Assembly: GCF_008369195.1 (NCBI RefSeq)
Contig: NZ_VOBC01000001.1
Location: 1,054,001-1,118,000, forward strand
Length of the DNA: 64,000 nucleotides
Direction: 5' to 3'
From: Sporosarcina sp. ANT_H38
GTDB lineage: Bacteria; Bacillota; Bacilli; Bacillales_A; Planococcaceae
The notes under the pieces were generated by a model. It was not told the origin of the DNA. It ran no database searches and saw only the letters and a list, made by a program, of their open reading frames with translations. Positions 44,427 to 52,715 of this stretch are shown here, one piece after another; the stretch's first letter is position 1, and every line of letters starts with the position of its first letter. The translations under genes were made by a program, and so were the position numbers.

Positions 44427-44750
44427 ATGACGGAAAAAATCATTCGTCAAACTCGCAACTAATTAATTGTCATCGGCTTATTTGCACTTAGTGGCATTTT
44501 TAAAAACCGTTTAGATAAAAAAAGCGTGATAACTATACTAGTTACAAGTGGAATAGGACTTTCTATCACAGGATACACCTTGGTAGATAAATCTATTCTT
44601 AGCTTTATGACTCCTTTAGGACTATTACAGATTTACAATTTGGCTGGTTTTATAGCTTTAGGTATACCAGTACTCCGTAGAGGGTGGCTTTTTACATTCC
44701 TAAATATAGGTAAAGACAATACGTATTTTCATAACCGAAAGGTGACGTAA
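44427..44750 (+). pseudogene. Broken transporter gene (EamA/DMT-like remnant)
   Basis: AAGGGGTGG precedes an ATG at 44427. The frame reads MTEKIIRQTRN and then TAA at 44460-44462. In the same frame it continues for about 96 codons with two or three hydrophobic segments: LIVIGLFALSGIF, then ITILVTSGIGLSITGYTLVDK and LGLLQIYNLAGFIALGI. This second half resembles half of an EamA-type permease (GxxxAxYTxxDK). It follows the flavoprotein gene by 15 bases and was probably an efflux gene of that operon. Apart from the one nonsense codon the length is short for a full transporter, so a deletion is likely too. Confidence 0.5.
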
Positions 44751-44891
44751 CTTTTAAGTCATGCACCCTTAGAAAATATAACGCCATTTCACGGTCGGAC
44801 CCCCAGTTAACCCTTTAATTCAATAAACACGGCAATTTGTTTTAGTGGTCTTGTTAAATGAAATAAAATAGTACATTGCAAATTAAAAACA

Positions 44892-44928
44892 CCCCGTAAA
44901 TGTTAGTTGATGTCTAACATTTACGGGG
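44892..44928 (-). terminator. Terminator of chrA
   Basis: On the minus strand a perfect 15-bp stem (CCCCGTAAATGTTAG arm) with a 7-base loop is followed by TGTTTTTAATTT. Confidence 0.85.
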
Positions 44929-44959
44929 CAGTTCAATTTGAAGGGCTTTTCTTGTTGTA

Positions 44960-46153
44960 TTACAATAAAGATAATAATGATCCACCGATAGCTCCAGAAA
45001 CCACAATAATCCAAGGTGGAAGTTTCCAATAGGCTAGCATACTAAACAAAATTGCAGCCAGAGCAAAATCAATAGGGGCCAAGATTGAACTTGTCCAAAT
45101 CGGAAAATAAAAAGCAGAGATTAAAATTCCGATAACTGCTGCATTTACGCCCATTATTGCACCTTTAATTTTAGGATTGTTACGTAAACTATCCCAAAAT
45201 GGTAACGCCCCAAGAATAAGAAGGAAAGCAGGTAAGAAAACTGCAAACGTTGCGACTAAACCACCTTGCCAACCTTTCATAACGGTTCCTAAATAGGCTG
45301 CAAATGTAAATAGAGGACCAGGTACTGCTTGCGTAGCTCCATAACCTGCTAAGAATGACTCTTCGCTTATCCATCCAGTAGGTACAAGTTCCTGTTCTAA
45401 TAAAGGCAAAACGACATGACCTCCACCGAAGACTAAAGAACCTGAACGATAAAAACTATCGAACATTGCTACCCAATAGGATCCAGTTATTTCTCTGATA
45501 ACCGGTAAAAGAAATAACAAACCGAAAAATAACAGTAGACAGATCACCGAAACCCCTTTAGCTATCGGGAAGTTCGATTTAGCTTCTTCAACTTCATCGT
45601 GTTGTTTAAATAAAAGGAACCCAAAGAATGCTGCGATTAAAATGACACCTACTTGAGTGAAAGCTGATTGCCAAAGAAGTGTGCCTATTAGTGCGAATAA
45701 AGCGATGGCTTTTCTTTTTAAATCAGGCGTCAAGTTTTTTGCCATACCGATAATCGCATGTGCAACTACCGCTACTGCCACAATTTTTAATCCGTGTATC
45801 CATCCAGCATTTCCGATATCAAATCCAGTAAGCAGTGAAGCAAAAAGGATAAGTGCAATAACTGAAGGTAGCGTAAACCCGATAAAAGATATAATTCCAC
45901 CTAATACACCTGCCCGCATAACGCCTATTCCGATACCCACTTGGCTACTGGCCGGACCAGGTAAGAACTGAGATAAAGCAACTAAATCCGCATAACTCTT
46001 TTCATCCATCCATTTTCTTCTTCGTACATATTCTTCATGAAAATACGCTAAATGAGCTGTTGGTCCACCAAAAGATGTAAATCCAAGTCGTGATGAAACT
46101 AAAAATATCTCCAAAAGTGATTTAAATCCCCTATTAGGGTTAGTTTGATTCAT
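44960..46153 (-). CDS. chrA: Chromate transporter ChrA
   Basis: This 397-residue protein of the CHR family pumps chromate out of the cell using the proton gradient. It is the long form with two homologous halves. Half one has SSRLGFTSFGGPTAHLAYFHEEYV and LSQFLPGPASSQVGIGIG (shown only by those core motifs: GFTSFGGP and LPGPASSQ). Half two has GSLVFGGGHVVLPLLE and GATQAVPGPLFTFAAYLG. Multiple membrane segments fill the rest. The ATG follows AAAAGGAGCC. It is downstream of a padR gene in the same operon, a known arrangement for chromate-inducible ChrA. Confidence 0.93.
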   Translation of the reverse strand: MNQTNPNRGFKSLLEIFLVSSRLGFTSFGGPTAHLAYFHEEYVRRRKWMDEKSYADLVALSQFLPGPASSQVGIGIGVMRAGVLGGIISFIGFTLPSVIALILFASLLTGFDIGNAGWIHGLKIVAVAVVAHAIIGMAKNLTPDLKRKAIALFALIGTLLWQSAFTQVGVILIAAFFGFLLFKQHDEVEEAKSNFPIAKGVSVICLLLFFGLLFLLPVIREITGSYWVAMFDSFYRSGSLVFGGGHVVLPLLEQELVPTGWISEESFLAGYGATQAVPGPLFTFAAYLGTVMKGWQGGLVATFAVFLPAFLLILGALPFWDSLRNNPKIKGAIMGVNAAVIGILISAFYFPIWTSSILAPIDFALAAILFSMLAYWKLPPWIIVVSGAIGGSLLSLL

Positions 46154-46168
46154 TGTTGGCTCCTTTTG

Positions 46169-46477
46169 TTAGTTTTTGATTTCTTTGAAGAGTTCATAGG
46201 CCTTTTTCCTAGCTTCAATAAGGACTAGATCTCCTTTTTCAGTTGTTGTGTAATACTTTCTAATTTTCCCATCCACGTTTTTATCTTCTCTTATTAGAAG
46301 TCCATCAGACTCCATTGAATGTAGGATAGGATAAAGAGTACCTGAACTGATACTATAGCCGTGTTCCCTAAGTTCTTCTAACATCCATACACCGAAAATG
46401 GGGAGTTCTTTTGCATGATGTAATATGTGTATGTGAATAAAACCAAGAAAAAGTTTTCTCAGCACTTTGTCTTCCAA
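46169..46477 (-). CDS. PadR-family regulator of chrA
   Basis: The 102-residue winged-helix protein has the PadR pattern: FLGFIHIHILHHAKELPIFG, HGYSISSGTLYPILHSMESDGLL and KYYTTTEKGDLVL. The start was placed at a TTG (MEDKVL) seven bases after AGGAGG; an ATG 14 codons upstream lies in the operator area. It ends 15 bases before chrA, so they form one operon. Auto- and chrA regulation in response to chromate is likely. Confidence 0.88.
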   Translation of the reverse strand: MEDKVLRKLFLGFIHIHILHHAKELPIFGVWMLEELREHGYSISSGTLYPILHSMESDGLLIREDKNVDGKIRKYYTTTEKGDLVLIEARKKAYELFKEIKN

Positions 46478-46510
46478 TTTGTCACCTCCTAAATGTGGAA
46501 TGCCTATATT

Positions 46511-46537
46511 TAATATCAATATTGGTTTTCGATATTA
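46511..46537. promoter_or_regulatory. Candidate PadR operator
   Basis: TAATATC (46511-46517) and GATATTA (46531-46537) form a perfect inverted repeat with 13 bases between the halves, just upstream of the padR start codon. Confidence 0.5.
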
Positions 46538-46870
46538 CTAACATAGCATCATGTTCCATATTTACATAGCCTAAATAAGGAAATTTACATATTCTTAACA
46601 TCCATAAATTAAAACTTACGAAAAAAATGGCTTGGATTTTTCGAGGCCACTGAAAAAGTCCACTATTAAAGTTTAGATTAGAAATTCCCATGGAAAACGC
46701 TTCGGCGCTTCGTGGATGCCTCCCGCGATAAGCCAGGCAGAAGATCACTGCCAGTCTTATCGCTCCGGCTACCACTAAGAAGGCGCCTTCGCTGGTTCTA
46801 CCTAAGTATTTCACTGAGTTACGAAAAAATAATTAGTACAATAAAGGGACAAATTCTAGGCGGTGTACCG

Positions 46871-48248
46871 ATGATTTCAAATCAAGAAACGTTAAACCTC
46901 AGCCCATTTATGGCGATTTACGATATGGTTGTGCCCAAAGATAATCAGTTCCGTCAAATCATTGACCTTGTCGACTTTTCTTTTGTGCTCGAAGAATTAA
47001 AAAGTAAATATTGCCTCGATAACGGTCGCAATGCAGTGCCACCGATTCGTATGTTCAAATATTTATTACTCAAATCAATCTTTGACCTATCCGATGGGGA
47101 TGTCGTAGAATGTTCGAAATACGATATGTCGTTTAAATACTTTCTTGATATGGCACCAGAAGACGCAGTTATTATTTCAAGTTCTTTAACGAAATTCCGT
47201 AAGCTCCGTCTTCAAGACCTGGGCTTATTAGATTTGCTCATTCAAAAATGGTTGAAATCGCACTGGATAAAAAATTGATCAAGAGTAGGACAATTATTGT
47301 GGACGCCACACATACAAAAGTACGTTATAACCTGAAATCACTTTTTCGCAATATGCTAATTCGTCTTTAACTTCGTTGGTAGTTGTTTTTGCGGGAAACT
47401 TTTCTTTCGATTGAAAAAGAGTCCCACCTTGTCTCAATTCCGGCCGTCAAAGAGAAGTTGAATTTGCTGAAAGAGGCTGTAGAGGATTACACGGAACAGC
47501 TTCAGTTTTCGGCTGATTCAGATGCACGAGTCGGTCATAAAACAGAGGACTCCTCTTTCTTTGGCTATAAAACTCATATTGCGACGAATGATGAACGAAT
47601 CATTACAGCGGCGATTTTGACAACTGATGAACAAAGTGACGGGAAATATCAGCACTATTTAATTGAAAAAAGCCAAGAAACGGGCATGGAAATTGAAACA
47701 GTTCTCGAGGATGCGGCTTACTCTGAAATAAATAATATTCGTTACGCAAAAGACAAACAACTGGAACTCATCTCCAAATTAAATCCTGGCATTACGCATG
47801 GACATCGTACAAAGGAAGATGAATTTGAGTTTAATAAAGATGCGGGTATGTATGTAAAGCAGGCCATATGGCGATTCGAAAAGCACGTATTGGAAAGAAA
47901 AATGTAGGGCAAAATCAAAGTCAATCCTATTATTTTGGTATCAATAAATGTAAAACTTGTCCGCTTAGTGAAGGTTGTTATAAAGAAGGTGCGAAAAGTA
48001 AAACCTATTCCGTGACGATTAAATCAACGGAACATAAAGATCAAGAAGCGTTTCAAAATAGCGATAAGTTTAAAGGAAAAGCAAAATCACGCTATAAAAT
48101 TGAAGCGAAGAATAGTGAGTTAAAACATAGACACGGGTATGATGTGGCCACATCTGCCGGTCTATTTGGTATGCAGATACAAGGTGCGATGGCTATATTT
48201 GCGGTCAATCTCAAACGGATTAGAACGCTAATGAAGGAATCAGAGTAA
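46871..48248 (+). pseudogene. IS1182-family transposase, frameshifted
   Basis: The reading starts at ATG 46871 (ISNQETLNLSPFMAIYDMVV) and includes the DUF772-type N-terminal region. It shifts frame near 47250 (continuing ALDKKLIKSRTIIVDATHTK), meets a stop near 47368, resumes at about 47383 with GYKTHIATNDERIITAAILT, and shifts again near 47890 before the C-terminal zinc-type CKTCPLSEGCYK and the end at 48248. At least three lesions are present, so no active transposase can be made. Confidence 0.85.
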
Positions 48249-48260
48249 GGAATACGCAAG

Positions 48261-48308
48261 AAAAAGACGCTATTTCGTTCAACTTCGAACGAAATAGCGT
48301 CTTTTTTG
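48261..48308. terminator. Terminator hairpin inside the IS right end
   Basis: A perfect 20-bp stem (AAAAAGACGC... at 48261-48280 with 48287-48306) has a 6-base loop, and T residues follow. Confidence 0.8.
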
Positions 48309-48493
48309 ATTTAGGCTCACTTACGGGATTTAAAAACGTAAGTTTTTCAGTGGCCTCGATTTTTCACCAAACCATTTTCTTTCTAATACCTGTAGTTAAA
48401 CTAAAGCACTCATTAATAGAATAAAGAAAAAACGGCCTCCTTATTGTAGTATCGACCAATTGTGTAATCAACTATATGCTTTCACCTCTAATT

Positions 48494-49306
48494 CTACATA
48501 TTTTTGCTTTGCTGAAGAAGTTTGGATTCTCCTGTACGTTCCCATCCTTCTACTGTTTCATATGCTTTTTCAGGAGAATACCCTTTCCCTACAAGAACTC
48601 CCATTAAAATAAATTCTTGAAGAATATGAGTAGCATTTATTCCTCTTTTAACATCCTCTAAGCCTTGATTCATCAAAAAATTCGTGTACCTTATCCATTC
48701 ATCTGGCGTCCTGCCAAAAACAACTGTATCTGCATTGCCGTGACCGTACCCTTCTTCTGAAGCCTCTGCATCTGCTTTTGTTACATGAACTGTACCAAAT
48801 GGATGGTTAGGAGGAGCGTAAATCGAATAAAGTTTTAGCGGAATATTACCTGTATTAATTATATTGTGCCATGTTCCAGCAGGTATTATTATTGCAGAAT
48901 CATCGTAGACATTTCTTTCAAAGCTTAAATTATCTTTCCTCTTGCCCATTTGAACAATACCTTGACCTTGTTCAATACGTAAGAATTGGTCAACGTGAGG
49001 GTGCATTTCCAAACCGATATCTTCGCCAACATTGAGACTCATTAAGGTAACTTGCAAATAAGTTCCTGTCCATAAAGCGGTACGATACGTATTGTTTTGC
49101 TTCGTAGCTTTATTAATATTGACGACAAACGGTTCTGCTCCATAATCTGTTAACAAAATGCTTCCATTCGAGGGGCGAAAAGAACCAAATCTGTTTGTAT
49201 GTTCTTCCCCAACAGGATTAGTCCAGTAACCAGACTGTCCACAATAGTTATACATCGGCAAATTAACATAATAAGGATATTGATACAAGTTTGGAGCGTA
49301 ATACAT
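48494..49306 (-). CDS. Cupin-domain protein
   Basis: The 270-residue protein has a central cupin barrel: LEMHPHVDQFLRIEQGQG supplies two His and a Glu-like metal set, and IIPAGTWHNIINTG is the second motif. The N-terminus is rich in Tyr, Pro and Asn (YAPNLYQYPYYVNLPMYNY), and the C-terminal 70 residues form helices (GYSPEKAYETVEGWERTG). The N-terminal composition recalls spore-surface proteins, but this is only suggestive. The start MYYAPN is set by AAGGGAT; the six-codon extension is rejected. The function is unknown. Confidence 0.75.
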   Translation of the reverse strand: MYYAPNLYQYPYYVNLPMYNYCGQSGYWTNPVGEEHTNRFGSFRPSNGSILLTDYGAEPFVVNINKATKQNNTYRTALWTGTYLQVTLMSLNVGEDIGLEMHPHVDQFLRIEQGQGIVQMGKRKDNLSFERNVYDDSAIIIPAGTWHNIINTGNIPLKLYSIYAPPNHPFGTVHVTKADAEASEEGYGHGNADTVVFGRTPDEWIRYTNFLMNQGLEDVKRGINATHILQEFILMGVLVGKGYSPEKAYETVEGWERTGESKLLQQSKNM

Positions 49307-49548
49307 TTTTATCAATCCCTTCATAACTTATAAATTATCCTATGCTCTATATAAAGGGAGTGTACTTAAATTCAAGTTAAATGGGGAGATGCAGGAGTAG
49401 AGGTTTTCAACTACAGGCAAGCCACCTTAGTTTCTAAATCCAATTTTGAACATCTAAATCCTTTTTTAAAAATGTAAATTCTTCCATGGTTTCTTTAATT
49501 ACAATAAGGGCAGTATATGGGTACAACAAAAAAGGAGTGTTATTTTAT

Positions 49549-49854
49549 ATGGACATGCAAGATAAAGTACAAAAGGAACTGTCGAAAATTAACAACGAAG
49601 AGAAAAATCAGATTTTAGAGAATTTCAATCGATTCAAACAGTACCTTTCAGAAAAAGTAGAGCTGGGCGAAAACATGGGGTTAAGTGAAGAAAAGCTTGC
49701 GAAAACTACCGAGTTAGTTGCAAATTATCTTGCCAAGCACGAAGAACCTCGTAACCGGGAGGAAAATCTATTAATGGAACTTTGGAAATCCGGATCTAAA
49801 GAAGAACAGCATATGCTTTCACATATGCTTTTGAAAATGGTTAGGAAAGCTTGA
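49549..49854 (+). CDS. DUF3243 family protein
   Basis: The 101-residue, helical, charged protein has the DUF3243 pattern: NRFKQYLSEKVELGENMGLSEEKLA in the first half, then EEPRNREENLLMELWK and HMLSHMLLKMV. B. subtilis YmfJ is a member. No function is established. The start (MDMQDK) is supported by AAAAAGGAG; a 21-codon extension is not. It lies alone, left of the arsenic operon. Confidence 0.85.
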   Translation: MDMQDKVQKELSKINNEEKNQILENFNRFKQYLSEKVELGENMGLSEEKLAKTTELVANYLAKHEEPRNREENLLMELWKSGSKEEQHMLSHMLLKMVRKA

Positions 49855-49925
49855 ATTAAATAAAAACAACTATTTTTACTATTAAAATATGACCGGATTT
49901 TGGTTGAATAAAAATGCGACCGCTC

Positions 49926-50061
49926 AATGAACTGCACCCCAATTGTTAGATACATCCGACAATTGGAGGTGCTTTTCTAATGGCTAAATTTTCTGCCGAA
50001 GAAATAATTCGACTTGTAATACTTCAACGGAACCTTCAACTGATGATTCTTTAGCTATTGA
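49926..50061 (+). mobile_element. Remnant of an IS3/IS150-type element end
   Basis: The segment TGAACTGCACCCCAATTGTT and the following CATCCGACAATTGGAGGTGC look like the terminal and leader sequence of IS150-group elements. The first codons of an OrfA-like frame follow (ATG at 49980, MAKFSAEEIIRLVILQR). The frame stops after about 25 codons. The rest of the element is gone. Confidence 0.5.
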
Positions 50062-50101
50062 AGAAAAGAATTCTTGAAAAATGTATATAATCCACTTGCG
50101 T

Positions 50102-50121
50102 ATATAAGCATATGATTATAT
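50102..50121. promoter_or_regulatory. Operator-like dyad before the ars operon
   Basis: ATATAAGCATATGATTATAT is a near-perfect 20-bp palindrome centred on CATATG. It differs from the operator of the 42355 ArsR, so the two regulons are probably separate. Confidence 0.6.
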
Positions 50122-50148
50122 GATAGTTGTGAAGAGGAGGGATGATAG

Positions 50149-50496
50149 ATGAATACAACCGTAACGATTGATCTGCAACGAGCATCACAACTATTAAAAT
50201 TGCTTGGAGATCCAACACGTTTAACGATGTTGAAGTTGCTCAAGTCACATGAATGCTGTGTGTGTGAATTTGTTGAGATCTTTAAGATGAGTCAGCCGGC
50301 TATTAGTCAGCACTTACGTAAACTTAGAGATATTAAGCTAGTGAAAGAAGAGCGCAGAGGTCAATGGATTTTCTTCTCGATAAATGAAAGTCATGAAGAT
50401 TACCCGTTTATTCAAAGTATCCTTGAACTTCTTCCGGATCAGAATGAATCAATCACTGAACTGGAGGCACAAGGGCTTCGAGTTTGTTGTGAATAA
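50149..50496 (+). CDS. arsR: ArsR-family arsenite repressor of the ars operon
   Basis: The 115-residue winged-helix repressor has the As(III)-binding ECCVCEFVEIF motif in the recognition region, preceded by LLKLLGDPTRLTML and followed by MSQPAISQHLRKLRDIKLV. Two further Cys are at the C-terminus (RVCCE). It is the first gene of an operon with arsB, arsC, arsD and arsA. GGAGGGATGATAG precedes the ATG. Confidence 0.93.
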   Translation: MNTTVTIDLQRASQLLKLLGDPTRLTMLKLLKSHECCVCEFVEIFKMSQPAISQHLRKLRDIKLVKEERRGQWIFFSINESHEDYPFIQSILELLPDQNESITELEAQGLRVCCE

Positions 50497-50511
50497 GGAG
50501 GAGAAAGTACG

Positions 50512-51810
50512 TTGGCTTCAGTTATTACTGCATCACTGATATTCATCATCACACTTATTTTTGTTATTTGGCAGCCTAGAAATTTATCAATTGGATGGTC
50601 AGCCTGTATTGGGGCAATAGTCGCTTTGTTAGTAGGAGTGGTTAATTTTCAAGACGTTATTGATGTAACGGGGATCGTCTGGAATGCTACCCTTGCTTTT
50701 ATCGCTATCATCATAATCTCATTAATTTTAGACGAAATCGGATTCTTCGAGTGGTCTGCGCTACATATGGCTAGGTTAGCTAAAGGTAGCGGTATTCGCA
50801 TGTTTGTGTACGTCAGCCTTCTAGGTGCAGTTGTTGCTGCATTGTTCGCAAATGACGGTGCAGCTCTTATACTAACGCCCATTGTGCTTGCAATGGTACG
50901 AAATTTAAATTTCAATGAAAAGATGATTTTTCCTTTCATCATAGCCAGTGGTTTTATTGCCGATACGACTTCCTTACCGTTAGTCGTAAGTAACCTAGTT
51001 AATATTGTTTCAGCAGACTTTTTCGGTATCGGCTTTGTTGAATATGCGTCCCGAATGATCGTCCCGAATTTATTTGCTTTAGTTGCTAGTATTTTTGTGT
51101 TACTGCTATTCTTCCGTAAAAGTATTCCTAAAAACTATGAAGTATCAGATTTAAAACAACCGAAGGATGCTATTAAAGATATAAAAATGTTTCGCCTAGC
51201 TTGGGTAATCCTAAGCGTGTTACTCATAGGGTATTTCTCCAGTGGATTTACGGGACTGCCTGTCTCTATTATTGCTGGACTTACGGCAATATTCTTTATG
51301 ATCATGGCGCAAAGAAGCCCTGCTGTTCAAACGAAGCAAGTACTGAAAGGAGCACCTTGGGCTATCGTGTTCTTCTCTATCGGGATGTATGTGGTGGTCT
51401 ACGGATTGCGTAACGTAGGTTTGACAAGTGTTTTGAGTGATGTCATTCAAATGGCAGCCAATCAAGGACTCTTTGTAGCAACGATTTCGATGGGCTTTAT
51501 CGCAGCCATCTTATCTTCGATTATGAATAATATGCCTACCGTTTTGATTAACGCCTTGGCAATATCAGAAACGAATACAACAGAATCGATTCGCGAAGCT
51601 TTAGTGTATGCGAATATTATTGGGTCGGATTTAGGTCCAAAAATCACGCCAATCGGTTCTTTAGCTACTTTATTGTGGCTGCATGTACTGTCTCAAAAAG
51701 GTGTAAAAATTTCTTGGGGTAAATACTTTAAAATCGGTATCATCTTAACAGTTCCTACACTTCTGATTACATTAATCGGACTGTATGTATGGCTGTCATT
51801 CATACAATAA
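50512..51810 (+). CDS. arsB: Arsenite efflux pump ArsB
   Basis: The 432-residue integral membrane protein of the ArsB/NhaD-type superfamily exports As(OH)3/arsenite and pairs with the ArsA ATPase. Landmarks are [38 protein letters not shown], and [15 protein letters not shown] near the end, all typical of ArsB, with about ten membrane segments. The TTG start is behind AAGGAGGAG, 15 bases after arsR. It is the main pump of the operon. Confidence 0.95.
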   Translation: MASVITASLIFIITLIFVIWQPRNLSIGWSACIGAIVALLVGVVNFQDVIDVTGIVWNATLAFIAIIIISLILDEIGFFEWSALHMARLAKGSGIRMFVYVSLLGAVVAALFANDGAALILTPIVLAMVRNLNFNEKMIFPFIIASGFIADTTSLPLVVSNLVNIVSADFFGIGFVEYASRMIVPNLFALVASIFVLLLFFRKSIPKNYEVSDLKQPKDAIKDIKMFRLAWVILSVLLIGYFSSGFTGLPVSIIAGLTAIFFMIMAQRSPAVQTKQVLKGAPWAIVFFSIGMYVVVYGLRNVGLTSVLSDVIQMAANQGLFVATISMGFIAAILSSIMNNMPTVLINALAISETNTTESIREALVYANIIGSDLGPKITPIGSLATLLWLHVLSQKGVKISWGKYFKIGIILTVPTLLITLIGLYVWLSFIQ

Positions 51811-51834
51811 AACATTAAAAAGGGGATTTTCATT

Positions 51835-52254
51835 ATGTCGAAAAAAACACTCTATTTCTTATGTACAGGTAACTCATGCCGTAGCCAAATGGCTGAAGGT
51901 TGGGGCAAAAAATATCTTGGTGAAGAATGGGAAGTCCTTAGTGCCGGAATTGAAGCGCATGGAGTTAATCCGAGTGCTGTCAAAGCTATGAATGAGGCTG
52001 GCGTTGACATTACTAATCAAACTTCGGATATTATTGATCCGCAAATCTTAAATAATGCGGATTTTATTGTCACACTTTGTGCGGATGCTGATGATAAGTG
52101 TCCGATGACACCAGCTCATATTAAACGTGAGCATTGGGGTTTTGACGACCCTGCTAAAGCAGAAGGAACAGATGAAGAAAAATGGGCATTCTTCCAGCGT
52201 ATACGCGATGAAATTGGTGCAAGAATCGAATATTTCGCTAAAACTGGAGAGTAA
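51835..52254 (+). CDS. arsC: Thioredoxin-coupled arsenate reductase
   Basis: The 139-residue protein is of the low-molecular-weight phosphatase-like ArsC class (B. subtilis/S. aureus type). The phosphatase-like loop is [15 protein letters not shown] with the first catalytic Cys10. The other two redox cysteines are in [11 protein letters not shown]. It reduces arsenate to arsenite, which ArsB then exports. AAAAAGGGG precedes its ATG. It is 24 bases downstream of arsB. Confidence 0.96.
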   Translation: MSKKTLYFLCTGNSCRSQMAEGWGKKYLGEEWEVLSAGIEAHGVNPSAVKAMNEAGVDITNQTSDIIDPQILNNADFIVTLCADADDKCPMTPAHIKREHWGFDDPAKAEGTDEEKWAFFQRIRDEIGARIEYFAKTGE

Positions 52255-52343
52255 GAAATACAGGCCGTCGATTCACATCACGGCTTCCCTTGTAATAAAT
52301 ATATAAGGATATAATTATGTGATAAAAAAGGAGATGATTGTTA

Positions 52344-52703
52344 ATGAAAAAGGTTGAAATATTTGATCCTGCAATGTGTTGTTCAACTGGTGTCTGTGGA
52401 CCAAGTGTTGATCCGGAATTAACGCGTGTCGCATCGGCCGTTTATTCACTTGAACAAAAGAAATTTGATATTACACGCTATAATCTAGGGAATGATCCGG
52501 GGGCATTTGTAGACAATGAAGTAGTAAATAAGGTGCTTCTTGAAAAAGGACCAGATGCTCTCCCACTGATACTTGTGAATAACGAGGTTGTAAAAGTGGG
52601 TGCCTATCCAACGAACGAAGAGTTGGCAGAATGGCTTGATGTAAAGACTGCTGAACTTCAGGAAAAACCACGCGTACGTGTTTCAGTCAAGTTTGATAAA
52701 TAA
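52344..52703 (+). CDS. arsD: Arsenic metallochaperone ArsD
   Basis: ArsD binds As(III) and hands it to ArsA. The 119-residue protein has the essential Cys12, Cys13 and Cys18 (MCCSTGVCGP) and the family segments VASAVYSLEQ, RYNLGNDPGAFVDN and PLILVNNEVVKVGAYPT. The two C-terminal Cys pairs of the plasmid R773 protein are absent, as in other Gram-positive ArsD; they are dispensable. The ATG at 52344 is 10 bases after AAAAGGAG; TTG at 52338 is too close. Confidence 0.92.
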   Translation: MKKVEIFDPAMCCSTGVCGPSVDPELTRVASAVYSLEQKKFDITRYNLGNDPGAFVDNEVVNKVLLEKGPDALPLILVNNEVVKVGAYPTNEELAEWLDVKTAELQEKPRVRVSVKFDK

Positions 52704-52715
52704 GGGGGAATAGCC

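Larger units (their letters stand above)
46642..48358 (+). mobile_element. IS1182-type insertion sequence, about 1.7 kb, inactive
   Basis: The ends are inverted repeats: CGAGGCCACTGAAAAA at the left, and its complement at the right (48343-48358). ATTTTT stands directly outside each end (46636-46641 and 48359-48364) and could be a target duplication. The interior holds a transposase gene broken by several frameshifts and a strong terminator hairpin near the right end. The left non-coding arm contains a GC-rich repeat-like segment (46690-46800). Confidence 0.8.
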
